Origin: Anaeromassilibacillus sp001305115
GTDB taxonomy: Bacteria; Bacillota; Clostridia; Oscillospirales; Acutalibacteraceae
DNA length: 64,000 nt
Direction: 5' to 3'
NCBI GenBank assembly: GCA_042854365.1
Contig: AP031437.1
Location: 1,302,001-1,366,000 of the forward strand
The notes under the pieces are model-generated. The model was not told where the DNA came from. It did not search any database and worked only from the letters and a program-made list of their open reading frames with translations. The first letter of the stretch is position 1. Every line of letters starts with the position of its first letter. This document shows positions 18,821-27,238 of this stretch, one piece after another. Position numbers and translations under genes: made by a program.

Positions 18821-19626
18821 ACTTACAGGGAATCTTACTGGTGAGTGATCTGGATGGGACCTTAATTGGGGAAAACTTTGTAGTTCCCCAGCGCAATTTG
18901 GATGCCATTGCGCGTTTCCAGGAAGCGGGCGGGAGTTTTGCCATTGCCACAGGGCGTTCGATACGATCTGGTGCACGTTATGCAGCGCTTACCCATCCCA
19001 AAGGCCCTTGTATTTGCCTCAATGGGACGATTTTGTATGATTATCTTCAGGAGAGAATGCTCTGGAATTGTTCTTTGGAGCAGACGAGCGCCGCGGGATA
19101 TATCCAGACACTGTACGACCAGTTTCCGACTGCGGGAATTGAATACTTTTGTCAGGAAACCATCCACATATTGCGCCGCAATGCCTACGTGACGGAACAC
19201 CTCAACCATGAGCATGTTTCTTGGCAGGATGGGCCGCCGATGGATCCAACGCAGCCATGGTATAAAGCACTCTTTGCAGACGATGCGGATAAAAAAGATG
19301 CCATGGAAGCTTTTACCCACACATTTTTACATCCAGGGGTGCGGTTTGTGTCCTCCTCTGAGAATTATTTAGAGATGTTGCCAGAGCAGGCAAGCAAAGG
19401 GAAGGCACTGATGAGAGCGGCTGAATTCGCTGGTTTTTGTATGCAAAATGTCTATGCCATCGGTGATTACTACAACGATGTGGAATTGTTGGACGCTGCT
19501 GGTGTGGCGGTTGTGCCGGAAAACGCGCCGGACGACCTAAAGGAACGGGCGGATTTGGTAGTGGGGCACTGCTATCACGGGGCAGTTGCGGATTTGATTG
19601 AGGAGATTGAGCGGCAATACGGTTGA
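18817..19626 (+). CDS. Cof-type HAD superfamily hydrolase
   Basis: A 269-residue HAD phosphatase of the Cof (class IIB) subfamily, acting on small phosphorylated metabolites; the substrate is not predictable. Motif I is VSDLDGTLIG (nucleophile Asp plus acid/base Asp), motif II ATGRS, motif III the Lys in SKGKALMRAA and motif IV GDYYNDVELLDAAG. The class IIB cap lies between about residues 85 and 185. The start is a TTG at 18817 overlapping the rluD stop, with GGGAG 9 bases upstream. Confidence 0.9.
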   Translation: MNLQGILLVSDLDGTLIGENFVVPQRNLDAIARFQEAGGSFAIATGRSIRSGARYAALTHPKGPCICLNGTILYDYLQERMLWNCSLEQTSAAGYIQTLYDQFPTAGIEYFCQETIHILRRNAYVTEHLNHEHVSWQDGPPMDPTQPWYKALFADDADKKDAMEAFTHTFLHPGVRFVSSSENYLEMLPEQASKGKALMRAAEFAGFCMQNVYAIGDYYNDVELLDAAGVAVVPENAPDDLKERADLVVGHCYHGAVADLIEEIERQYG

Positions 19627-19648
19627 ATCGGGAAGAGGTGACCCAGAA

Positions 19649-20026
19649 GTGGAAGAGGAAAAGCGGCAGACACGGGTTTTGATTGCCATAGCGTTGGTGT
19701 TTTGTGCGCTTTTGATCGGATACAATGCGTTTTATGTTCCGGATGCTTCTTTAGAAAGCTTTGTAGAAACCGACCAGCTTTCAGGGAATGGCGAGTATTC
19801 CATGGAAGCGGAGGAATCTTCTGAGAAAATCCATTTGAATACCGCTTCCCTGGAGGATTTGGATACGTTACAAGGTATTGGGCCGGCTCTGGCACAGCGA
19901 ATCATCGATTATCGGGAAGAATATGGCGGCTTTTCCCGTGTCGAGGAACTAAAGGAAGTGAAAGGAATCGGAGAGGTTCTTTTTGAGCAGATTCGAGACA
20001 GTGTGACAGTGGAGCCGGCTGAATAA
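19649..20026 (+). CDS. ComEA-like helix-hairpin-helix DNA-binding protein
   Basis: A 125-residue protein with an N-terminal membrane span (about residues 9-31), a short acidic outer linker, and a C-terminal ComEA-type double helix-hairpin-helix domain: LNTASLEDLDTLQGIGPALA, then YREEYGGFSRVEELKEVKGIGEVLFEQI. ComEA binds incoming DNA on the outer membrane face during transformation. Other competence genes (comEC, comGA) are not in the window, so a competence role is plausible but not shown. I use the GTG at 19649 because GGAAGAGGTG lies 8 bases upstream. A copy of the dispersed two-hairpin repeat starts 4 bases after the stop. Confidence 0.85.
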   Translation: MEEEKRQTRVLIAIALVFCALLIGYNAFYVPDASLESFVETDQLSGNGEYSMEAEESSEKIHLNTASLEDLDTLQGIGPALAQRIIDYREEYGGFSRVEELKEVKGIGEVLFEQIRDSVTVEPAE

Positions 20027-20029
20027 AAA

Positions 20030-20159
20030 GAGGGTGCCCCCAAACTACGAATCTTTGGATTCATAGGAAAGGGGCAATCTCTTTCTGTTTGAAAAAATAT
20101 CTGGGTTTCTAAAAAAACGAGGGTATCCTTAGGCCGTGAAATGGCTTAAGGATACCCTC
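20030..20159 (+). repeat. two-hairpin dispersed repeat, copy A
   Basis: 130-bp element. The left hairpin starts GAGGGTGCCCC (20030-20040) and closes with GGGGCAATCTC near 20071-20081; the right hairpin is a 17-base stem (20119-20135 with 20143-20159). The ends are related inverted repeats. It shares its core (AAACTACGAAT...GATTCATAGGAAAGGG) with the copies at 27940 and 50717. It begins 4 bases after the comEA-like stop. Confidence 0.85.
20111..20159 (-). terminator. leftward terminator formed by repeat A right arm
   Basis: Read leftward, a 17-base stem with one G-T pair and a 7-base loop is followed by C then seven T (20111-20117 as A on the plus strand). It should end the pfkA-small membrane protein transcript. 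Confidence 0.75.
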
Positions 20160-20268
20160 ATTTCCGTTGTAGTTCTTTTGGCTATACTTTTCAAGTTTAT
20201 TGAAAGAATTCGCAACTTACAAATTTTTGTATGGGATGCGATTCTCATGCTTAGAAAAATTTTAGACT

Positions 20269-20517
20269 TTAAAAGGGGATACAGTCGCTATCGTCGGTGC
20301 AATATTCATCGTCCAGCTCCTTTTCGTGCCTTTCAATATATAAAGCAGACGCTTTTTTTATAGTAGGTAAGGATTTCTGTACGGTATCCATGCAGCGGAC
20401 CCATTTCCAAATCACCCAACCGCTTACCGCAGTGAGTAGAACCCCTAATGCAGCAGCTGTCATTCCGATTGCACCGAGAATCTTTAAAAACTTATGGTGT
20501 TTTTCCAAATCAAACAA
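20269..20517 (-). CDS. small single-span membrane protein, unknown function
   Basis: An 82-residue protein starting at a TTG (20517) with a very good AGAGGAGG 8 bases upstream, 20 bases after the pfkA stop and in the same direction, so co-transcribed with pfkA. It has one strong membrane span at about residues 12-40 (LGAIGMTAAALGVLLTAV) and a charged cytoplasmic or outer tail with two Cys in DDEYCTDDSDCIPF at the very end. I do not recognise a family. Its RBS and operon position argue for a real gene. Confidence 0.6.
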   Translation of the reverse strand: MFDLEKHHKFLKILGAIGMTAAALGVLLTAVSGWVIWKWVRCMDTVQKSLPTIKKASALYIERHEKELDDEYCTDDSDCIPF

Positions 20518-20537
20518 GATGAAAACCTCCTCTGCGA

Positions 20538-21614
20538 TCAGTCGCCAAAGCAGATGCCAATATCCCGTCCGGTCTGGATGACGTCGCAGTCCTTTGGAAC
20601 GGTTTTGAGCTTGCCAGCGACCTCCGACAGCGGCACGGGGACAATCTGTCCATTTTGCAATGCGACCATGTTGCCATACTGCTTTTGTACAATCAGCTTT
20701 GCCGCTGCAGCGCCGAAACGTGTGGAAAGTACACGGTCATAGGGGCATGGACTGCCGCCGCGCTGAAAATGTCCGGGTACTGTTACACGGATTTCTTGCC
20801 CGGTCTTATCGCCAATCTCTTTGGCCAGACGGTAAGAAATCGAGGGGTATGCCATATTTGCGCGTACAGCTTTGAATTCCTTCTTGCTGAGTTTGGCTTC
20901 CTCCTTGGACATAACCCCTTCCGCTACAGCAAGAATGGAAAAACGCTTGCCAGATTCATTCCGCTGCCGGATGGTTTTGACCACACTGTCGATGTCGTAC
21001 GGAATTTCTGGAAGGAGGATGACGTCGGCGCCGCCGGCGATTCCTGCATATAGGGTGAGCCAGCCGACTTTATGACCCATAATCTCCACAATGAATACAC
21101 GCCCGTGTGAAGTAGCGGTGGTATGGATGCAGTCCAATACGTTTGCGGCAATATTCATGGCGCTGTAAAAGCCAAAGGTCATGTCGGTTCCCCAGACATC
21201 GTTGTCGATGGTTTTTGGAAGCGTCACAACATTCAGACCCTCTTCGCTGAGCAGATTGGCAGTCTTATGCGTGCCGTTGCCACCCAAAATGACCAAACAA
21301 TCCAACTTCATTTTTTTATAGTTGTCTTTCATATTTTTGACCTTATCGCCGCTGTTCTCGTCAATGACGCGCATCAGCTTAAATGGCTGGCGGGAAGTGC
21401 CTAAAATTGTGCCGCCGAGCGTCAGGATGCCGGAGAAATTCTCCGGTTTCATGCGCTTGTAATTGCCTTCGATCAAGCCGCGGTAACCGTCGTTAATGCC
21501 ATAGATTTCCACATTATCGCCAAACTCTTCATACAGCGCTTTTGCAACGCCGCGGATGGAGGCGTTGAGGCCCTGACAGTCTCCGCCGCTCGTCAAAATA
21601 CCAATTCTTTTCAT
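20538..21614 (-). CDS. pfkA: 6-phosphofructokinase (PfkA family, atypical active site)
   Basis: A 358-residue PfkA-superfamily enzyme that phosphorylates fructose 6-phosphate. It has TSGGDCQGLNASIRG (phosphate donor loop), TIDND with the catalytic Asp, and the fructose-binding PGHFQRGGSPCPYDR. Two donor-site positions differ from E. coli PfkA: GGDGS is GGNGT (Asp103 to Asn) and PGTIDND is PKTIDND (Gly124 to Lys). Lys124 is typical of pyrophosphate enzymes, whereas Gly104, kept here, is typical of ATP enzymes; the MGR block is MGH. The donor is therefore uncertain. Start is the ATG at 21614; the frame extends further upstream but only 21614 begins the family's KRIGILTSGG. It lies downstream of ppk and ppx. 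Confidence 0.9.
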   Translation of the reverse strand: MKRIGILTSGGDCQGLNASIRGVAKALYEEFGDNVEIYGINDGYRGLIEGNYKRMKPENFSGILTLGGTILGTSRQPFKLMRVIDENSGDKVKNMKDNYKKMKLDCLVILGGNGTHKTANLLSEEGLNVVTLPKTIDNDVWGTDMTFGFYSAMNIAANVLDCIHTTATSHGRVFIVEIMGHKVGWLTLYAGIAGGADVILLPEIPYDIDSVVKTIRQRNESGKRFSILAVAEGVMSKEEAKLSKKEFKAVRANMAYPSISYRLAKEIGDKTGQEIRVTVPGHFQRGGSPCPYDRVLSTRFGAAAAKLIVQKQYGNMVALQNGQIVPVPLSEVAGKLKTVPKDCDVIQTGRDIGICFGD

Positions 21615-21783
21615 GAAAGCCACATCCTTTTTTACATCATTTTTTATTACGCCGAAATTCCGAAGGAAAAATGTCTTGCTGACATTGCAAATCCCAAGAG
21701 GAATAGCAGAGTACAAAGATTTTTCCATACCCTCCACAGAAAGAGGGATGCATTTTGTCTCCCGTTCAAGGGAAAAGGCTATC

Positions 21784-23910
21784 TTATTCTGCCGTACTGC
21801 GAATGGGCTTATACGGCTTGGAAGCATCCGGCACCTGCAAGGCCTTCACAGCCTTTTGTGCCATGGCAGAGAATTCTACTTGACAATTGTGGGACGTCTT
21901 TCCACGTCGATCAATATGTTCGTAGGTGGTATCGGAACGAAGCATCCGCGCGTTGAGGTTGTCGTTCCACATGGTCTCCAAAATGTCAAAAGCACGTTCT
22001 TTTAAATCCTCATCCTCAATGGGGAACACTAGCTCGACACGACGGTCTAAATTGCGGGGCATCCAGTCGGCGCTGCCCATATAAATTTTAGGATTCCCGG
22101 CATTTTCGAATTTAAAAATACGGCTGTGCTCTAAGAGCTGCCCCACGATGCTAATCACTGTAATGTTTTCGCTGATGCCCGGAAGCCCTGGCACCAAGCA
22201 ACAAATCCCGCGCACAATTAGACGAATCGGAACATTGGCCTGGGAAGCCTGATAGAGCAATTCAATCATTTCCGGGTCCACCAGGGAGTTGACCTTGGCG
22301 GTAATCCCACAGGGAAGGCCGGCCAAAGAGTTGTCGATCTCTTTTTGAATCATCCGCACGAAGAATTCCCGCAAACCGTGGGGAGCAACTGCAAATTTGT
22401 TGTATTCCGGCGGAAGGGAATACCCGGTCAACACATTAAACAGGGAAGAGGCATCCCGCCCGAATGGTTCTTTGCAAGTGAAAACGCCGATGTCCGTGTA
22501 GATTTTAGCGGTTGAATCATTATAGTTTCCGGTAGCCATGTGGAGATACCGCCGGATTCCATCTTCGTCTCGGCGTACCACCAGAAGAATTTTGCAGTGT
22601 GTCTTTAAACCTGCCAAACCGTAGATGACATGGCAACCGGCTTCTTCCAATTTTTTCGCCCAAAGAATGTTGTTCTCCTCGTCAAAACGCGCTTTGAGCT
22701 CAACCAGGACGGTGACCTGTTTGCCATTTTCTGCGGCCCGGATCAATGCGGCAACAATCGGAGAGTGTCCGCTTACGCGGTAAAGCGTCTGTTTGATTGC
22801 CAACACATTTTCGTCTTCGGCCGCCTGCCGGACAAAATCCACTACACATTCAAAGCTTTCATAGGGATGATGCACCATGCGGTCCTTGTCACGAATGGCC
22901 TCAAACATGTCGTCATAACCCCAGAATGCTGCCGGCGGATAGACCGGTTTAATCGGTTTGAAGCAAAGCTGCTCGCATCCCGGAAGGTTTGCAAATTTTG
23001 AAAGGAAGGTCAAATCCAACGGACCGGGGACTTCGTAGATTTCACTCTTTTGGATTTCCAACATTTCGATTAAGAATTCTTTGGTTTCCTTGTCACAGCG
23101 CTGGAGCAGCTCCAGGCGCACAGGCTTGCCGCGCTTACGCCGCTTGATCGACTTTTTGATTTCGCTGAGAAGATCTTCCGCCTCCTCGTCGATCTCCAAA
23201 TCGGAGTTACGGGTGATGCGGAAAGGACAGCTTGCTTGGATTTCGTTGAGTTCAAACAACGATTCCAGCTTATAGGTAATCACATCTTCGAGAAGAACGA
23301 ACATGCGCCCTTCCGCGCAGGGGATTTCCAAGAAGCGAGAGAGGATGCTTGGAACCTGCACCACTGCAAAATAGGATTCCTCCGATTTTTTGCTTTTTAA
23401 GCGGACTGCCAAATTCAGGCTTTTATTTGCCAGGAAGGGAAAGGGACGGCTGCGGTCCACAGCCAGTGGCGTAAGCACAGGAAATAGGACTTTGTCAAAA
23501 TAATCGGAGATGAAGGCGGTCTGTTTTTCGTTCATCTCGTCCGGCGTTACGAAGAGGATGCCATTCTTCTTGAGTGCAGGGACAATGGACCGATGCAGGC
23601 AGGAATACTGCCGCTCGGAGAAACCATAGATTTTTGTATTCAGTTGTGGCAACAGTTTTGCAGGCGTCAGCCCGGAAAAATCGGGCTTGTTATAGCCGGA
23701 TTCCACCTGCTCTTTCACACCGGCCACACGCACCATGAAAAATTCGTCCAGATTGGAAGCAGTGATCGAGAGAAAGCGGATTCGCTCCATAACTGGATTT
23801 TCCTTTTCAAAGGCCTCTTCCAGGACACGGGCATTGAAATCCATCCAGCTCAATTCCCGATTGATAAAGGGAAGCCGCTGCTTATCCATTTTTTCATTTT
23901 TTTCGTTCAT
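21784..23910 (-). CDS. ppk1: polyphosphate kinase 1
   Basis: A 708-residue PPK1, which reversibly makes inorganic polyphosphate from ATP. The N-terminal domain begins with the family block INRELSWMDFNARVLEEA and SITASNLDEFFMVRVAG. The two catalytic histidines are in GLKTHCKILLVVRR (about 438) and, 19 residues later, in RRYLHMATGNYNDS (about 457), matching His435 and His454 of E. coli. The C-terminal phospholipase-D-like domains contain YMGSADWMPRNLDRRVE. Upstream in the same direction lies the Ppx/GppA gene (56-base gap) and downstream pfkA (169-base gap). The start could also be an ATG 21 bases further in. Confidence 0.96.
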   Translation of the reverse strand: MNEKNEKMDKQRLPFINRELSWMDFNARVLEEAFEKENPVMERIRFLSITASNLDEFFMVRVAGVKEQVESGYNKPDFSGLTPAKLLPQLNTKIYGFSERQYSCLHRSIVPALKKNGILFVTPDEMNEKQTAFISDYFDKVLFPVLTPLAVDRSRPFPFLANKSLNLAVRLKSKKSEESYFAVVQVPSILSRFLEIPCAEGRMFVLLEDVITYKLESLFELNEIQASCPFRITRNSDLEIDEEAEDLLSEIKKSIKRRKRGKPVRLELLQRCDKETKEFLIEMLEIQKSEIYEVPGPLDLTFLSKFANLPGCEQLCFKPIKPVYPPAAFWGYDDMFEAIRDKDRMVHHPYESFECVVDFVRQAAEDENVLAIKQTLYRVSGHSPIVAALIRAAENGKQVTVLVELKARFDEENNILWAKKLEEAGCHVIYGLAGLKTHCKILLVVRRDEDGIRRYLHMATGNYNDSTAKIYTDIGVFTCKEPFGRDASSLFNVLTGYSLPPEYNKFAVAPHGLREFFVRMIQKEIDNSLAGLPCGITAKVNSLVDPEMIELLYQASQANVPIRLIVRGICCLVPGLPGISENITVISIVGQLLEHSRIFKFENAGNPKIYMGSADWMPRNLDRRVELVFPIEDEDLKERAFDILETMWNDNLNARMLRSDTTYEHIDRRGKTSHNCQVEFSAMAQKAVKALQVPDASKPYKPIRSTAE

Positions 23911-23966
23911 AAAACCACGCAGCCTTTTTTATAGTATTCACCCCTGCGTAACCAGGGGAAGATCGC

Positions 23967-25520
23967 TCAGATCATCGTGGACTTGATGGTCAATTCCGGC
24001 TTGATACCGAACACTTCCTTGAAGAAGGGGGCCGTCTGCTCAAATGCCCATTTTTCAAGATAGAGGTTTTCGTTGCTTTCTCCTGTAATCAACAGGCGGT
24101 CCTTATCCAGGCGCACTTTAATATCGTCGAGTTTTTGTTTCTGCGATTTGTCCAATGCATTTGCCAAGCGGAAAATCGCCACCAACTTGGAAATGACCAG
24201 CCTCGTAGATTCCCGAAGCCGAATGAACTCGAGTCCGTCATAATTGGGTACATCGTATTCGTTGTACCGTGCGATATATGCGATGATGCGCATTTCTTCG
24301 GCGGTCATTCCATAGAGATCGATATTCTTTAAGAGGTCAAAAGAGCTGGAAAGATGTTCCTTCGCGTTGACATAGTGACCGCAGTCGTGCATAATGGCGG
24401 CGAGCTCTAAAAGCAACCTCTTGCGCCGGTCCAGACCGTGCGTTCCTTTCATCTTGTCAAAAATCTTACATGCAAATTTACAGATGTTCTCTGTGTGACG
24501 TTCGTTGACATTGTAAATGCGGGCCATCGCCCTGGCACAGGAGAGGGCGTTGATGCGCACATGCTCTGCGTATTCATTTGCACTCTTGGGAATCAGCATT
24601 TGTTTCATGAGGGCAAACCAGAGGTCTACCTTTGGTGCAATGATATAATCCGCTTTGACAAACTGCATCAACCGGACATAGATAGCCAACGCCGAATAGA
24701 GCAGCTCGGCAACCTCTTCCTCAATGCCGAACCGGTCGCTGATTTTCTCCTTGGAAAGGGAACGGACCTCCTTGAACAGGTTTTTGATCTGTTTTGCTTT
24801 GATGATATACCGGCCATTTTCGGGTTCAATTCCGCAGATTTTGGCGATCAATTCGATCTCATTGCCGGTGAGCACCAAGCTTTCGAACCCCCCCTCCGGT
24901 TGGGGGAGGCGGATGCGTCCGATGATAGAATCCAGATATTCTTCAACTACGACGTAAAATGAGTCGGTTTCCTCCTGGATGCTTCCGAGCATGTCGTGAA
25001 GCTTTAACGCCCCCATAGGGACGTTCTGCGAAAAGACCATGTTCTGGCCGTCGAAGACGGACAGCCCAATGGTGCCCGCACCGATGTAAGAGATCAGCGC
25101 ATTGCCAATCTTTTGCGGAGCCATCGTTCGCAGGCTGGCGAGAATTTCCGAATAGATCAGTGTCTTTTCCTGACCATCCTCTAAAATCTCAACCGTCATA
25201 TCGTTTTGAATCTTCAGTTGATCCAAAACGTAGGCACTGTTTTTTGCCTCTCGCAGGGCTGTAGTAGCGACCACTTTATATTGATCTGTACCGTATTCTG
25301 CCATGATTTCGCTGTATCCCTGCAAAATACTGGAAAGCTCACGCAAGCTTTCAAAACTGATTTTTCCTCCGGTAAAGACTTCATGGCCCAGACAGAGGGG
25401 ATACTGCAGGCGGTCAAGGCTGATGATCTCTCCTTTTCGGAGCTGGCAAATCCGCATTTTCAACAGATTGGAACCAATGTCGATCACAGCGGCAATTTTT
25501 CCGCCCTTCTTTTTGTTCAT
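23967..25520 (-). CDS. Ppx/GppA phosphatase with C-terminal HD domain
   Basis: A 517-residue exopolyphosphatase / guanosine pentaphosphate phosphohydrolase family member. The N-terminal actin-like ASKHA fold has AAVIDIGSNLLKMRI (phosphate loop 1), ATTALREAKNS and ISYIGAGTIGLSVFDG (phosphate loop 2). The C-terminal half is an HD-type helical domain with AAIMHDCGHYVNAKEH. The long form with the HD part resembles E. coli Ppx. It should hydrolyse polyphosphate or pppGpp, opposing the PPK1 encoded next. The expected Gly-Gly-Gly/Ser-Thr-Glu of loop 2 is replaced by GAGTIGLS, so the active-site Glu is not where I would expect it. Confidence 0.88.
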   Translation of the reverse strand: MNKKKGGKIAAVIDIGSNLLKMRICQLRKGEIISLDRLQYPLCLGHEVFTGGKISFESLRELSSILQGYSEIMAEYGTDQYKVVATTALREAKNSAYVLDQLKIQNDMTVEILEDGQEKTLIYSEILASLRTMAPQKIGNALISYIGAGTIGLSVFDGQNMVFSQNVPMGALKLHDMLGSIQEETDSFYVVVEEYLDSIIGRIRLPQPEGGFESLVLTGNEIELIAKICGIEPENGRYIIKAKQIKNLFKEVRSLSKEKISDRFGIEEEVAELLYSALAIYVRLMQFVKADYIIAPKVDLWFALMKQMLIPKSANEYAEHVRINALSCARAMARIYNVNERHTENICKFACKIFDKMKGTHGLDRRKRLLLELAAIMHDCGHYVNAKEHLSSSFDLLKNIDLYGMTAEEMRIIAYIARYNEYDVPNYDGLEFIRLRESTRLVISKLVAIFRLANALDKSQKQKLDDIKVRLDKDRLLITGESNENLYLEKWAFEQTAPFFKEVFGIKPELTIKSTMI

Positions 25521-25591
25521 TTGTACACCACCTACTCATAGTTTCAAACATAGGAATATGCCATTCCGATGGAGAAGGATTGAACAGGAAT

Positions 25592-25624
25592 GACGCCGTG
25601 GTATGCATAGAAGTTTCCGGCGTC
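25592..25624 (-). other. leader hairpin upstream of ppx-ppk
   Basis: Perfect 7-base arms GACGCCG (25592-25598) and CGGCGTC (25618-25624) around a 19-base loop, within the leader of about 140 bases between the leftward promoter and the Ppx/GppA start. No T-run follows, so it is not a classical terminator. Confidence 0.4.
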
Positions 25625-25666
25625 TTGCTATGGTAATATGAAAAACTTATCGGTAATTTATAGTTA

Positions 25667-25695
25667 ATTATACCAAATATTTGTCTGTTCAGCAA
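25667..25695 (-). promoter_or_regulatory. sigma-A promoter of ppx-ppk
   Basis: On the minus strand: TTGCTG (25690-25695), 17-base spacer, TATAAT (25667-25672) with an extended TGG before the -10. Transcription should start near 25660. Confidence 0.75.
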
Positions 25696-25798
25696 TATAG
25701 GATTCCAAGTTTCTTCGCAAAGATCGGCCTCTTTAACAAGATTTTTAAAGAAATGCGGGATAGAAAATCCATTTTCTCCTGATTTTGGGAATGCTTTA

Positions 25799-25807
25799 TG
25801 GTATAAT
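25799..25807 (+). promoter_or_regulatory. extended -10 promoter of the M20 peptidase gene
   Basis: TGGTATAAT (25799-25807) is a perfect extended -10; no good -35 lies at the usual distance. It fixes the mRNA start near 25814 and so the start codon at 25839. Confidence 0.6.
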
Positions 25808-25838
25808 GGATGCAAATGGAATGAAAGGAGCGAGTAAT

Positions 25839-27218
25839 TTGCATTTTGGAAATAAGATTTTAAAATATCAAGATGAGATTTTTGCTGATTTGGCCCGTTT
25901 GATTGCGGTTCCTTCCGTGCGTGGGGAAGCGGAACCTGGAAAGCCTTTTGGAACTGCGCCGGCGCAGGCACTTCAGTGCATTTTAGAGATTGCGGAGAAA
26001 TTGGGATTTCCGACTCGGAATGTCGGAAACTATGCTGGCCACGCAGAGTACGGAGAGGGCGAGGAGATCGCGGCAGTACTCTCCCATGTGGATGTAGTTC
26101 CGGCGGGCGATGGATGGGATACCGATCCCTTTACAATGACTAAGATCGGCAATCAGTACTTTGGCCGCGGTGTGGCGGATGATAAAGGGGCTGCTGTAGT
26201 ATCCCTGTACTGCTTGAAGGTTTTACAGGATGAACAGGTAGTGACAAAGCGCCGTATCCGTACGATCTTTGGCGCCGGCGAGGAGACCGGGAGCGACGAT
26301 CTGGAGCGCTATTTTGAGAAGGAACCTATGCCGGTGATGGGATTTACGCCGGATTCAGAATATGGAGTTTGTAACCGGGAAAAGGGCATTTTGCGCATGA
26401 ATTTTTCTGCACCGAACGACTCGACGGTGTTAAAGAGTTTTACTGCCGGAACGGTGGTCAATGCGGTACCGGCCGGTGCATGTGCGGAAGTAGCGTGTAC
26501 ACGGGACGACCGGGAACGTTTGCGCGCTGCAATCGGGATTGTAGAGGGACGTTTTACAATGGAAGAGACGGATGAAGGGGCGCGTATTACTTCGGCAGGG
26601 ACTGCTTCTCATGCGATGCAGCCACAAGAAGGGTTTAATGCCGCTACCCATTTGCTGGCATTGCTCTTTGAAGTGTTTACGCAGGAACAATTGGGCACTC
26701 TTCCGGCCTTCTTACAGAAACATATTGGGGTCGAATTGGATGGCTCGTCCATGGGGATTCAACAGCAGGATGCAGAATCCGGTCCCTTGACGCTGAATCT
26801 AGGGCTTGTGCATGCGGATGCGTCTTTGTGTACGGCTGCAATCGATATTCGTTATCCCGTGACAACGGATGGCGCTGCTCTGATTGAGACCATTCAAAAA
26901 ACGGCACGCGCTGAGGATGTGTTCTCAGAAGAAGGCGGGCATATGAAACCGCTGTTTCTTCCGGAGGACCGTCCGTTTATTGCACTTTTACAAAATGCAT
27001 ATAAAGCATTTATGGGCGAACCTGCACCGCTTTATTCCACAGGCGGCGGGACCTATGCACGCGAACTTGGAGGGAAAGGCGTCGCCTTCGGCCCCTTTTT
27101 CCCGGATGAGCCGGACCGCCGGCTCCACAATACGAATGAAAACATTGACATCGACCGGTTTATGTTGCATGCACAGATCTGTTTAGAAGCAATGTACCAC
27201 ATGGCGGTGGATGACTGA
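25839..27218 (+). CDS. Sapep/PepV-type M20 dipeptidase
   Basis: A 459-residue zinc dipeptidase of the M20 family (Sapep/PepV branch), cytoplasmic. Zinc ligands and catalytic residues are visible in SHVDVVPAGDGW (His, Asp), GRGVADDKGA (bridging Asp), FGAGEETGSDDLERYF (general base Glu and ligand Glu), GFTPDSEYGV (Asp) and the C-terminal FPDEPDRRLHNTNENID (His). Start: TTG at 25839 with AAAGGAG 8 bases upstream; the ATG at 25821 is too close to the predicted mRNA start and lacks an RBS. The next gene follows after 20 bases. Confidence 0.92.
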   Translation: MHFGNKILKYQDEIFADLARLIAVPSVRGEAEPGKPFGTAPAQALQCILEIAEKLGFPTRNVGNYAGHAEYGEGEEIAAVLSHVDVVPAGDGWDTDPFTMTKIGNQYFGRGVADDKGAAVVSLYCLKVLQDEQVVTKRRIRTIFGAGEETGSDDLERYFEKEPMPVMGFTPDSEYGVCNREKGILRMNFSAPNDSTVLKSFTAGTVVNAVPAGACAEVACTRDDRERLRAAIGIVEGRFTMEETDEGARITSAGTASHAMQPQEGFNAATHLLALLFEVFTQEQLGTLPAFLQKHIGVELDGSSMGIQQQDAESGPLTLNLGLVHADASLCTAAIDIRYPVTTDGAALIETIQKTARAEDVFSEEGGHMKPLFLPEDRPFIALLQNAYKAFMGEPAPLYSTGGGTYARELGGKGVAFGPFFPDEPDRRLHNTNENIDIDRFMLHAQICLEAMYHMAVDD

Positions 27219-27238
27219 AGGCCAAAGGGAGGCTTTTG

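Noticed and set aside
20136..20363. Rightward 75-codon hydrophobic frame
   Set aside because: It starts inside the repeat hairpin, has no RBS and overlaps the leftward small membrane protein that has a strong RBS.
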